The position numbers and the translations under genes were made by a program. A stretch of DNA of 25,144 nt from assembly GCA_009788135.1 (NCBI GenBank), contig WQSA01000007.1, forward strand, positions 1-25,144. The letters run 5' to 3'. Below are positions 13,068 through 21,124 of this stretch, piece after piece. Every line of letters starts with the position of its first letter. The stretch's first letter is position 1. Origin of the DNA: Candidatus Fibrimonadales bacterium (lineage in GTDB: Bacteria; Fibrobacterota; Fibrobacteria; Fibrobacterales; Fibrobacteraceae). The notes under the pieces were generated by a model that was given only the letters and a program-made list of their open reading frames with translations, had not been told where the DNA came from and did not search any database.

Positions 13068-15392
13068 ATGATAAGATTTATAACATTGTCTTTTATTGTT
13101 TTTGTTGTTTCTGCATTTGCTGGCGACGGCAGTTTTAATTATTATGGACAACTCGGTTTTCACAAAACGCAAAGCGCTCAAACTCTTGGACACGGCCGCT
13201 TTGGGGTAGGTTTATTCGCAGAAGGAATGGGATTGCATTCCATGATAGAGAATGGCCAGATTTGCGTTCCGGAACAAGGAAGTGAGAAATGCGACCGTTT
13301 TGGCGGCAATTATGTTGGTTTGGGAGGCACTTATATCGGTTTAAATGCGTATCCGTTTGTTTCGCTTGGGCTTTCCAATATTTTTGACTTCGCAATCAGC
13401 TTGCCTATTTATGGCGAAATAGTAGAAGTTAAGCATGAGAGCGATGGCGGGAACTCGGTGGGGCTTGGGGATTTCCAGATTTTAACCAAATTGCGCGTTC
13501 CTCTTGATAGTTTGCCCTTTGATGTTTCTGCTGTTATTGGAGCGGCTTTTGGTACTGGTTTTGTGGATTATTACAGATTTTGGGTACGAGACCCGGCGTT
13601 TTTGAATAAAGATACGGTATATAAATCCATGTCTTATACAAATAGCAATATAATATTTAAAGGCGGAGTTGCAGCAACTCTTGACCTCAATAGATTGAAT
13701 GCTGAAATTCCTTTGCGTTTTCACTTGAACTATATGCTTAGAATGACTTTGGGCCAAAGCGGGCAGGAGTATCCTTTTGTACACACTTTTGCAACAGCCT
13801 TGGAATGGACGCCCGTTCAATATATATCGCTTTTCGCAGAATGGTACACGGATATGCTGAAGTTTCCAAATGTAAATATAGACGGTTACGAACAAGAAGA
13901 TTTTGCAGCTACTTCTACAATCACTTTAGGCACGGCTTTAAATTTTTCAAAGCATGTAACATTGCAGTTAGGACTTCAGATGCTCATTGGAGATGAAAAT
14001 GAATACATAAACAATCTGTCGGTTCCAATGGATAACAACAGAGATATGTATGGATATTACAACGCCGCCTTGATTCCAAAATATTTGGTATTCGGAGGGT
14101 TAAACTTTAAAATCTTTGTTGTAGAACCGGAAAAAGAAGAAGAGAAGGAAGAAGAAAAACGCAATCCGGATACGGATGGCGATGGCGTTTGCGACCCTTG
14201 GGTAGCAAGAGAAAGCAGGCAGCGTGAATACTCGCGTACTTGCAAAGGTATAGATTTGTGCCCCTACGAAGAAGGCGAAATTTCGAACAAAGGCTGCCCT
14301 GAGGAAGAAGAGGAAGAAGACGCTCCTACAATCAAGTTTGATGTAAGCGAGGAATCTATTTCTGTTGGACAATCGGCAACTTTAATATGGATGGTTGCAA
14401 ATGCAGACGAAGTTAGCATAGAACCAAGCATAGGAGAAGTAGAATCTGAAGGCAGAAAAAGAGTTCGGCCAAAGGAAACAACCAAATACACTATCACTGC
14501 TACTGGCTCTGGCGGTACAAAAAAGAAGTCAATAGAAGTTGTTGTGGAATCTGCGGCAGGGCCTTCCGTTGAGTTTAGCGCAAGTTCGGAATCTGTTCAA
14601 AAAGGGCAGCCTGTTACGCTCACATGGATGGTTACCGATGCTACCGAAGTTAACATAGAAGGCATAGGGAAGGTTAAAAATTCCGGCACGCGAAACGTTA
14701 AGCCTTCTGCAACCGGGGTTACGACTTTCACTCTCACTGCTACCGGCCCAGGCGGAACAAAAACGGAAGCGGTGGAAGTTGAAGTATTGGGAGGGCCTCT
14801 TCCTGTAATTTTGTTCACTGCAAGCTCGGAAAACATTACGAATGGGCAAACTGTTACCTTGAGCTGGCAAGTATCCAATGCCACTGAAGTTATCATAGAA
14901 GGTTTGGGAAAGGTTCCTGCAAAAGGCACAAAGAAGCTTAAGCCTACGGAAACCACGGGATATAAGCTTGTTGCAACCGGAGAAGGCGGCACGGAAACGG
15001 CAGTGGTTGAAGTAGAGGTGGAAGAGCCTCCTCCAGCGCCTGTTATTGAAGCGAAAGTTAATCTGCAGGGTGTTACTTTTGGCAGCGGCAATGCTACATT
15101 GACTCCGAACGCCAAGACTATTCTAGATGGCATTGCGGAGCAGCTTTTGGCATACCCAAAGGTAAGGATTGAAATTCATGGCTACACCGATAATCAAGGC
15201 GATTCAAAGACAAATCTGGAGTTGTCTGAGCGCAGGGCAAGAGCCGTTGTTGGCTATTTGGCTATCAGAGGCGTGAAGATGAACCGCATGAGCGCAATAG
15301 GCTTTGGCCAGGACAATCCTATAGCAGACAACAAAACCAAAGAAGGTCGAGAACTTAATCGCCGTATTGAGATGATTAGGGTAGATGATTAA
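13068..15392 (+). CDS. OmpA-family outer membrane protein with three Ig-like repeats
   Basis: The 774-residue product has a signal peptide (RFITLSFIVFVVSAFA) and a ~330-residue barrel-like region (NYYGQLGFHKTQ, LTKLRVPLDSLPFDVSAVIG, VFGGLNFKIFVVEP). An acidic linker with a calcium-binding TSP3-like motif (DTDGDGVCDPW) and cysteines (CKGIDLCPYEEG) follows. Three ~80-residue Ig/PKD-like repeats come next, each with (S/Q)xGQ.(A/V)TL.W.V..A.EV and a GGT ending. The C-terminal OmpA peptidoglycan-binding domain (from ~residue 660) shows GYTDNQGDSKTNLELSERRA and GRELNRRIE with the usual Asp and Arg. It likely links the outer membrane to the cell wall. This linker style is characteristic of Fibrobacter OmpA proteins. 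Confidence 0.88.
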   Translation: MIRFITLSFIVFVVSAFAGDGSFNYYGQLGFHKTQSAQTLGHGRFGVGLFAEGMGLHSMIENGQICVPEQGSEKCDRFGGNYVGLGGTYIGLNAYPFVSLGLSNIFDFAISLPIYGEIVEVKHESDGGNSVGLGDFQILTKLRVPLDSLPFDVSAVIGAAFGTGFVDYYRFWVRDPAFLNKDTVYKSMSYTNSNIIFKGGVAATLDLNRLNAEIPLRFHLNYMLRMTLGQSGQEYPFVHTFATALEWTPVQYISLFAEWYTDMLKFPNVNIDGYEQEDFAATSTITLGTALNFSKHVTLQLGLQMLIGDENEYINNLSVPMDNNRDMYGYYNAALIPKYLVFGGLNFKIFVVEPEKEEEKEEEKRNPDTDGDGVCDPWVARESRQREYSRTCKGIDLCPYEEGEISNKGCPEEEEEEDAPTIKFDVSEESISVGQSATLIWMVANADEVSIEPSIGEVESEGRKRVRPKETTKYTITATGSGGTKKKSIEVVVESAAGPSVEFSASSESVQKGQPVTLTWMVTDATEVNIEGIGKVKNSGTRNVKPSATGVTTFTLTATGPGGTKTEAVEVEVLGGPLPVILFTASSENITNGQTVTLSWQVSNATEVIIEGLGKVPAKGTKKLKPTETTGYKLVATGEGGTETAVVEVEVEEPPPAPVIEAKVNLQGVTFGSGNATLTPNAKTILDGIAEQLLAYPKVRIEIHGYTDNQGDSKTNLELSERRARAVVGYLAIRGVKMNRMSAIGFGQDNPIADNKTKEGRELNRRIEMIRVDD

Positions 15393-15393
15393 T

Positions 15394-15403
15394 TTTCTAT
15401 TTT
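15394..15403 (+). promoter_or_regulatory. TTTCTATTTT promoter-like motif before mdh
   Basis: TTTCTATTTT starts just after the preceding stop codon and ends 28 bases before the mdh ATG (15432), leaving room for a Shine-Dalgarno sequence (GAGAGG, 15421-15426). The same 28-base interval is seen at tex. Confidence 0.4.
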
Positions 15404-15431
15404 ACCCTAAATTCAAAAAAGAGAGGTGATT

Positions 15432-16373
15432 ATGGCTAGAAAGAAAGTTGCGCTTGTTGGCGCTGGGCAGATTGGCGGTACAATGGCGCTTGTCTTGGCG
15501 CAGAAGCAATTGGGCGACATTGTGCTTGTGGATGTTGTAGAGGGAGTGCCTCAGGGCAAGGCTCTAGACATAATGGAAGGGCGGCTTTCGCTTAATTCCA
15601 GCGCTGTATTGGCTGGTACAAACAATTATAACGATATTGCAGGTTCAGACGTAGTTATAGTTACCGCTGGCGTTCCGCGCAAACCGGGCATGACTCGCGA
15701 TGACCTTTTGGATATAAATTATGGCATTATCGAAAAAGTTGGCACGGCCATTAAGAATACCGCTCCAAACGCTTTTGTAATAGTGGTTACCAATCCTTTG
15801 GATGCAATGGTTTATGCGATGCAAAAAGTCACGGGCTTTGCTACCGAAAAGGTAGTTGGCATGGCTGGCGTTTTGGATAGCTCTCGTCTCGCTTGTTTTG
15901 TTGCTATGGAACTTGGCGTTGCGGCTGAAGATGTTCAAGCTGTTGTTATGGGCGGCCACGGTCCCTCCATGGTTAGCTTGTATGACTTTGTTTCCGTTGG
16001 CGGCATTCCGCTTTCGCAGCTTATGAGCAAAGAAAAATTTGATGAGCTTTCAAAACGCACGGCAGAAGCCGGCACCGAAATAGTCAATCTCTTGAAAACA
16101 GGTTCCGCATTCTACAGCCCGGGAGTTTCCGCGGTTAGAATGGCAGAGGCTTACCTGTTGGACAAGAAGAGCGTTTTAACCTGCGCGGTAGAGCTCAAAG
16201 GTCAATACGGCATCAAAGGTTTGTACTGCGGCGTTCCTGTGATTTTAGGTGCAGGCGGCGTTGAAAAAGTCATTGAAGTCAAGATGAACGATGCGGAAAA
16301 AGCTGCGTTCGATAAATCTGTGGCAGAAGTAAAAGTAAATGCGGAGTGGGTAGATAAGAAAGTAAAGGGATAG
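15432..16373 (+). CDS. mdh: Malate dehydrogenase (NAD-dependent)
   Basis: The 313-residue enzyme of the LDH-like malate dehydrogenase family interconverts malate and oxaloacetate. In a Fibrobacter-type succinate fermenter this would feed the reductive branch toward fumarate and succinate. Visible features are the Rossmann loop GAGQIGG (residues 10-16), NAD-binding D35, the substrate loop VPRKPGMTRDD with R83 and R89 (the Arg marks malate over lactate specificity), N121 in VTNPLD, D149 and R152 in GVLDSSRL, and catalytic H176 in GGHG. The residues after GGHG are PSM where DTM is usual. ATG 15432 follows GAGAGG by 5 bases; a GTG at 15426 lies in that site and is less likely. It is flanked by promoter motifs, so is probably monocistronic. 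Confidence 0.95.
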   Translation: MARKKVALVGAGQIGGTMALVLAQKQLGDIVLVDVVEGVPQGKALDIMEGRLSLNSSAVLAGTNNYNDIAGSDVVIVTAGVPRKPGMTRDDLLDINYGIIEKVGTAIKNTAPNAFVIVVTNPLDAMVYAMQKVTGFATEKVVGMAGVLDSSRLACFVAMELGVAAEDVQAVVMGGHGPSMVSLYDFVSVGGIPLSQLMSKEKFDELSKRTAEAGTEIVNLLKTGSAFYSPGVSAVRMAEAYLLDKKSVLTCAVELKGQYGIKGLYCGVPVILGAGGVEKVIEVKMNDAEKAAFDKSVAEVKVNAEWVDKKVKG

Positions 16374-16376
16374 TTT

Positions 16377-16386
16377 TTTCTATATT
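16377..16386 (+). promoter_or_regulatory. TTTCTATATT promoter motif before the rimP-nusA-infB-rbfA operon
   Basis: TTTCTATATT begins three bases after the mdh stop codon. It precedes an AGAGG Shine-Dalgarno candidate (16403-16407) and the rimP start. It is the only promoter-like site seen ahead of the four-gene operon. Confidence 0.5.
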
Positions 16387-16430
16387 TACGCACGAACTTC
16401 ATAGAGGCATATCTGGAAAGTAGATCAAAA

Positions 16431-16688
16431 TTGGATTCTTTAGTGCTTGGCGCGTGTGAACGCGCCGGCGTTGATTTAATTGAAAAAGAATTGGTTGGAG
16501 CAGGCAAGCGCAAGATATTAAGGCTTTTTATAAATAAAAGCGGCGGAGTGAGCGTTGAAGACTGCGCTAGCGTCAGCCGCTATTTAAGCGAAGAGCTGGA
16601 CAAAGAAGAAAATGAAAAGCTGATAGATTCGGCGTACACTTTGGAAGTTTCATCCCCGGGCATAGATAGACCCCCTAAAAGAAGGTAA
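16431..16688 (+). CDS. rimP: Ribosome maturation factor RimP, truncated to its N-terminal domain
   Basis: RimP helps assemble the 30S ribosomal subunit. The N-terminal alpha/beta domain is clear: ACERAGVDLIEKELVGAG, ILRLFINKSGGVSVEDCASV, SRYLSEEL and the hallmark LEVSSPGIDRP. The protein then ends after four more residues (PKRR), giving 85 residues against the usual ~150-160; the C-terminal SH3-like domain is absent. Skipping one base in the C5 run (16671-16675) would restore PLKEGKAWQRKV, a RimP-like continuation, but only for about 15 residues before a stop inside nusA. TTG 16431 is the conservative start; CTG 16413 has a better-placed AGAGG, with the same 5-base spacing as mdh, and would add six residues. 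It sits in the canonical position before nusA. Confidence 0.8.
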   Translation: MDSLVLGACERAGVDLIEKELVGAGKRKILRLFINKSGGVSVEDCASVSRYLSEELDKEENEKLIDSAYTLEVSSPGIDRPPKRR

Positions 16689-16691
16689 AGC

Positions 16692-17933
16692 ATGGCAAAG
16701 AAAAGTGCAAAAAAAACGAGCTTGATTAAGATGGCTTTGGAGAACTTGGCAAAAGAAAGGAACGTTGCCATAGAAGACGTATTTGGAGCCTTTAAGGAAT
16801 CCCTTATAGTCGCGGCTCGAAAATACACTAAACTGCACAAAAACATAGAGGTAGATGTTGACCCGGAAACCGAAGACATTAAAGTTGTGTTAAGAGTAGA
16901 AGTGGTAGATGATTTTCCAGACTACGATCCGAATCTGCCTCCCGAAGAAGTGGAGAAGCTTGATGAACATTATATGTTGGAAGCAGAAGCTAAGGAGCAT
17001 CATCCTGAAGCTGAATCCGGTTATTTGCTGGAAGTTGAATTGCCATTTGAGAAATTTGGACGCTCGGTTATAGAAGAAGCTCGCCGCCGCTTAAAGCAGC
17101 GCGTGAACGATGCTGTGCATAGCCGTATTTACGATCTTTTCAAAAATAAAATAGGTACTTTGATAAATGGACAGGTTTTGAGAGTTGAAAAGAACAACGC
17201 CATAATCTCAATAGGCAGCATAGAAGCAGTTCTTCCGAACAGCGAACGCATGAGCAAAGACCGCTGGAAAATAGGACAGTCTGTGAAAGCTGTTGTTGCC
17301 GGCATTTCGGAACAGTCGAAGGGCTTGGGTACGCAGGTAACCCTTTCCAGAGTAAATAAAGATTTTGTGAGCGAATTGTTCAAACAGGAAATTCCTGAAG
17401 TTTATGATGGCACAATAGAAATAAAAGGCATAGCTCGCATACCAGGCTACCGAGCCAAGGTTGCCGTTTTTTCAAGAGACGATCGGGTTGATCCTTCCGG
17501 CGCTTGCATTGGCGTTAAAGGGCAGCGCATACAGGCTATCACAAGGGAACTAAACAATGAGCGCATAGACGTTGTGCATTGGGATCAGGATCCTGAAATA
17601 TATTTTCGCAGGGCTTTGGGCGCAACCAATAACATCAACATAATAAAATCCTTTGAAGTTCCAGGCTTTAATCCTCCGCGTACCGTAGTGGTAGTTGGCG
17701 ATGAGGATGTGGGAGTTGTTATAGGCGACAAAGGTCAGGCGGTTCGTCTTGCCGGGCAGTTGTTGGGAAAAGAAATTTGCGTGTTCAGCGAATCGGATTG
17801 GGCAAATCATTCCGAGGAAGAAAAAGATGCACTTGTGCATTCTCAAGATCCGCGTACTGTTGTTAAAAAATCAGCTTCTTTAGATACGCTGTTTAACCCT
17901 TCTCCAAGCGAGGCAACAAACTCTGATGAGTAA
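16692..17933 (+). CDS. nusA: Transcription termination/antitermination factor NusA
   Basis: The 413-residue NusA binds RNA polymerase and nascent RNA to control pausing, termination and antitermination. The N-terminal domain is LIKMALENLAKERNVAIEDVFGAFKESLIVAARKY. An S1 domain starts near residue 157 (INGQVLRVEKNNAIISIGSIEAVLP). KH1 is near 245-310 (IPGYRAKVAVFSRD, GACIGVKGQRIQAI, ERIDVV) and KH2 near 333-380 (VVVGDEDVGVVIGDKGQAVRLA). There is no C-terminal acidic repeat region, as in most non-proteobacterial NusA. The N-terminal domain carries a ~60-residue insert rich in Asp/Glu (VDDFPDYDPNLPPEEVEKLDE). ATG 16692 follows AGAAGG by 6 bases. It overlaps infB by 8 bases. Confidence 0.95.
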   Translation: MAKKSAKKTSLIKMALENLAKERNVAIEDVFGAFKESLIVAARKYTKLHKNIEVDVDPETEDIKVVLRVEVVDDFPDYDPNLPPEEVEKLDEHYMLEAEAKEHHPEAESGYLLEVELPFEKFGRSVIEEARRRLKQRVNDAVHSRIYDLFKNKIGTLINGQVLRVEKNNAIISIGSIEAVLPNSERMSKDRWKIGQSVKAVVAGISEQSKGLGTQVTLSRVNKDFVSELFKQEIPEVYDGTIEIKGIARIPGYRAKVAVFSRDDRVDPSGACIGVKGQRIQAITRELNNERIDVVHWDQDPEIYFRRALGATNNINIIKSFEVPGFNPPRTVVVVGDEDVGVVIGDKGQAVRLAGQLLGKEICVFSESDWANHSEEEKDALVHSQDPRTVVKKSASLDTLFNPSPSEATNSDE

Positions 17934-20748
17934 TGAATTAATACCAGTCCGAGCATGGATAGAAAAGCACGCCTTTGATCAGGGGGATTCCTTCAGCTTT
18001 TTGGTTGGGAAAACTCTGGATGGAGTGAATATTAAATCTATAAACACAAAAGTTTCCGAAGCGGCTTTGGATTCTTACATTAACGATGTTCGTGCGGTTC
18101 AAAAGAGGAAGCCTGTTAACAAGGGTGTTAAAAAAGCCAAAGCTGAAACGGACAAATCAGGAAAAGCCGGAAGCAAAAATGTAACTCTGAAAAAATTAAA
18201 TAAACCAAAAGCTCCGCCGGTAGCAAAGCCTGTTGCTGCGGCGCCTGAGGTGCATGCAAAACCTGTTAATGTTCCAAAGCCTGTTGCTCCTCCTCCTCCG
18301 GTTGAGCCTCCTGCTAAGCCTCCCGTTGAACATCCTGTTGTTCCGCAACAGGAACGCAAACAGGAAGAACCGGTTCAATCTGTCCAGCCAGCTAAAACCG
18401 AGCCTGTTGCAAGTACAAGTACTTACGTTCAGAACGAGCCTAAAAAAGTCGCATTCACAGCGAACGTTTCAAAAGTCGTGGACCCAGCTGTGCTGGCTAG
18501 AATTCAAAAGAGCAAGCAGCAGGAAAAAGCCGGGCGCGGCGGCGGTCAAAAAAATTACAAGGGAAACAAAAATCAAGGCAACAACAAAGGCGGTGGACAA
18601 AAGCAAACTTCCGCAACGGGTTACAGCGGCAATTTGCGTGCTCAACCGAGGCAAACCGAAAACAAAGCTCAGGCAGGCATGCAAATTCGCCGCCCTGGTT
18701 TTGGCACAACGCTTCAGGATGTTTTGTCTGCAAGCACGCCTGCGCACAAAGACTTTTTAGACAACAGAACGCATGGCGGCAGAGGTCATGACGATTCTCG
18801 CGGAAAGCGCGGCAAAAAAGGCAAGGATACTCAAAAAGAACGCGAAATTCAAAAAGAGAATATTGAAAAGGCTCAAAAGCGAGTCTCTGATGTTTTGGTT
18901 TCTCTTTCCAAAACCCCTGCTAAGAAAATTTACAACAAAGACAAAGTCCATAGCGAAGGAGATGCTCCTTCAAAGACCATCAATGTTTCTGCATTCGTTT
19001 CAGTTGGAGAGCTTGCGGGGCTTTTGGAGCAGCCGTCTGCGCGCGTTATAGGCAAATGCATGGAAATGGGCAAGATGCTGACCATTAATGAAAGGTTGGA
19101 TTTTGAGACTGTGCAGGTAATAGCAGACGAGTTTGGTTTTGAAGCCAAGCTCATGGAAGAATATAAGGAAGAGACTCTGGGTATTCAGAGCGATAGCGAA
19201 AGCAATTTGAGAACAAGGCATCCGGTTGTAACAGTTATGGGTCACGTTGATCACGGAAAAACTTCGCTTCTCGATTACATTCGCAAAACAAATGTTGTTC
19301 GCGGGGAGTCTGGCGGCATAACTCAGCATATAGGCGCTTACGAGGTTGAGACTCCGAAAGGGAAAATCACATTTTTGGATACTCCAGGCCACGAAGCCTT
19401 TAATGCAATGCGTGCCAGAGGTTCTCAGGTAACCGATGTTATAGTTCTTGTGGTTGCCGCAGATTCAATGGTGATGCCGCAAACTGTGGAATCCATTGAG
19501 CTTGCAAAAACGGCGCATGTTCCGATTGTGGTTGCCATTACAAAAATAGATTTGCCAACTGCAAATACAGATAAAATAATGTCTCAGCTTTCCGAAAGGG
19601 GAGTGCAGGTTGAAGAATGGGGTGGCAGCGTTAGCTGCGTAAAGGTATCTTGCAAATCTGGCGAAGGCATGGATAAGTTGCTGGAGACTCTCGCTCTTGA
19701 ATCAGAAGTTTTGGAGTTAAGGGCAAACCACGATGCAAGTGCGCGAGGCACTGTTGTGGAAAGCCGCTTGGATGCCGGCAAGGGAACAGTTGCAACTATT
19801 TTGGTGCAAAACGGAACTTTGCGCGTTCGCGATTGTTTTGTATGCGGAAATTACAGCGGCAGAGTTCGCGCTTTGTTCAACGAGCGCGGCGACGCTTTAA
19901 AGGAAGCTGGTCCGAGCACGCCTTGCCAAGTATTGGGTTTCACAGGCACTCCGCAGGCTGGCGATGATTTGGTTGTTGTTGAGAGTGATCAAGCGGCATC
20001 TGAAATTTCTGCAAAGCGTCAGCAGGCAGCTCACGAAAGAGCTTTGCGCTTCCGTGCTCGCATGTCTTTGGAACAGGTTTACGACGAAGCGAAGAGCGGA
20101 AAAATATCTGAGCTCAATTTGCTCATCAAAACCGATGTTGCAGGTTCTTGCGAAGCGTTGGCCGAGTCTTTGATAAATCTTTCAAATAACGAAGTCAAAA
20201 TCAAAATCGTTCGCAAAGGCGTTGGAGCCATCAACGACGACGATGTGCATTTAGCTTCTCTTTCCAATGCTATTATAATAGCATTCCATTTGATGCCGTC
20301 TCATGCGATAAGAGAACTTGCGGAGCAAGAGGGCGTTGAAATTAAAACTTATCGTGTTATATATGATGTTATCGATGAGGTAAAGGGAGCAATAGAAGGC
20401 TTGCTTAAGCCGGTTTCCAAAGAAGAAGTAACTGGCGAAGCGGAAATTCGCCAGGTGTTCAGAATACCCAAGATAGGTTTGATTGCCGGTTGCATGGTGA
20501 AGAGCGGTTTGGTGGACAGGGAATCTCAGGTTCATGTTTACAGAGATGGCGTTGAGCTTGGCAGCACCAAGGTTCAGTCTTTGAAACGCGTGAAAGAGGA
20601 TGTCTCTTCTGTTAAGTCCGGTCTTGAATGCGGCATAGGTCTTAGAGGTTATGATAACATACAGGAAGGCGATGTTCTTATATTCTTCAAGCATGTGACT
20701 GTTGCTCGCACTTTGGCCGATTTGGCCAAGGAGAACGATAATAAATGA
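17926..20748 (+). CDS. infB: Translation initiation factor IF-2
   Basis: The 940-residue IF-2 is the GTPase that delivers initiator tRNA to the ribosome. A long Lys/Pro/Val-rich and Gly/Gln-rich linker (about residues 50-330, including AGRGGGQKNYKGNKNQGN) precedes the IF2 N-domain (SVGELAGLLEQPSARVIGKC). The G domain has G1 GHVDHGKT (439-446), G2 GITQHIGAY and G3 DTPGHEAF (485-492). G4 is TKID (539-542) where NKID is usual, and G5 is SCKSGEG. Domains II, III and the fMet-tRNA-binding C-terminal domain follow (RQVFRIPKIGLIAGCMVKSG, SLKRVKEDVSSVKSGLECGI). Start ATG 17926 lies within the end of nusA and the stop overlaps rbfA (ATGA), which indicates tight operon coupling. Confidence 0.96.
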   Translation: MSNELIPVRAWIEKHAFDQGDSFSFLVGKTLDGVNIKSINTKVSEAALDSYINDVRAVQKRKPVNKGVKKAKAETDKSGKAGSKNVTLKKLNKPKAPPVAKPVAAAPEVHAKPVNVPKPVAPPPPVEPPAKPPVEHPVVPQQERKQEEPVQSVQPAKTEPVASTSTYVQNEPKKVAFTANVSKVVDPAVLARIQKSKQQEKAGRGGGQKNYKGNKNQGNNKGGGQKQTSATGYSGNLRAQPRQTENKAQAGMQIRRPGFGTTLQDVLSASTPAHKDFLDNRTHGGRGHDDSRGKRGKKGKDTQKEREIQKENIEKAQKRVSDVLVSLSKTPAKKIYNKDKVHSEGDAPSKTINVSAFVSVGELAGLLEQPSARVIGKCMEMGKMLTINERLDFETVQVIADEFGFEAKLMEEYKEETLGIQSDSESNLRTRHPVVTVMGHVDHGKTSLLDYIRKTNVVRGESGGITQHIGAYEVETPKGKITFLDTPGHEAFNAMRARGSQVTDVIVLVVAADSMVMPQTVESIELAKTAHVPIVVAITKIDLPTANTDKIMSQLSERGVQVEEWGGSVSCVKVSCKSGEGMDKLLETLALESEVLELRANHDASARGTVVESRLDAGKGTVATILVQNGTLRVRDCFVCGNYSGRVRALFNERGDALKEAGPSTPCQVLGFTGTPQAGDDLVVVESDQAASEISAKRQQAAHERALRFRARMSLEQVYDEAKSGKISELNLLIKTDVAGSCEALAESLINLSNNEVKIKIVRKGVGAINDDDVHLASLSNAIIIAFHLMPSHAIRELAEQEGVEIKTYRVIYDVIDEVKGAIEGLLKPVSKEEVTGEAEIRQVFRIPKIGLIAGCMVKSGLVDRESQVHVYRDGVELGSTKVQSLKRVKEDVSSVKSGLECGIGLRGYDNIQEGDVLIFFKHVTVARTLADLAKENDNK

Positions 20749-21098
20749 AGTCTAACAGAACTGTGAGATTGGGATCTCTTATACAAAAGGAGATTTCCAT
20801 CCTTTTGCACAATGGTCTGAAAAATCCCAATGTAGGTTTAGCGTCCATTTCTCATGTAGATGTGACTTCTGATCTTTCTTATGCGACAGTTAAAATTTCC
20901 GTTATCGGTTCAAAGCAGGAACAAATGAAGAGCCTGAACGCTTTGCAGCAGTCTGCAGGTTTTATTCGCTCTCATTTGGCCAAGCTGATAAAGATTCACA
21001 AATTTCCTGAGCTTCGTTTTGAAATCGATGCGGGGCAGCAGCATGCAGCTCGCATAGACGAGATTCTGCATAATTTGAAGGCGAAAGGGGAATTGTGA
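20745..21098 (+). CDS. rbfA: Ribosome-binding factor A
   Basis: The 117-residue RbfA is a KH-fold 30S maturation factor needed for 16S rRNA 5'-end processing and cold adaptation. Family features are RTVRLGSLIQKEISILL at the N-terminus, DVTSDLSYATVKISVIG, SAGFIRSHLAKLIKIHKFPEL with the Ala-Gly kink region, and the closing HAARIDEILHNL. The length is typical. ATG 20745 overlaps the infB stop (ATGA). The truB/rpsO/pnp genes that often follow are absent; gyrB comes next with its own promoter motif. Confidence 0.95.
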   Translation: MKSNRTVRLGSLIQKEISILLHNGLKNPNVGLASISHVDVTSDLSYATVKISVIGSKQEQMKSLNALQQSAGFIRSHLAKLIKIHKFPELRFEIDAGQQHAARIDEILHNLKAKGEL

Positions 21099-21106
21099 TG
21101 TTAATT

Positions 21107-21116
21107 TTTCTATATT
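21107..21116 (+). promoter_or_regulatory. TTTCTATATT promoter motif before gyrB, leaderless spacing
   Basis: TTTCTATATT lies in the 26-base gap between rbfA and gyrB and ends 8 bases before the gyrB ATG (21125). The gap (AATACCCT) holds no Shine-Dalgarno sequence. Transcription would start at or next to the A of ATG. Confidence 0.55.
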
Positions 21117-21124
21117 AATACCCT

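Noticed and set aside
12782..13138. Plus-strand open frame opposite the minus-strand barrel gene and into the divergent gap
   Set aside because: Low-complexity product with no motif, lying opposite a gene with a clean signal peptide and barrel features.
16371..16692. rimP as a simple one-base sequencing frameshift
   Set aside because: Shifting frame at the C5 run gives a RimP-like stretch but ends after ~15 codons inside nusA, so it cannot alone restore the C-terminal domain.
18233..18760. Leu/Lys-rich open frame in the infB linker region
   Set aside because: Out-of-frame shadow of the repetitive Pro/Val/Lys linker of IF-2; no start signal of its own.
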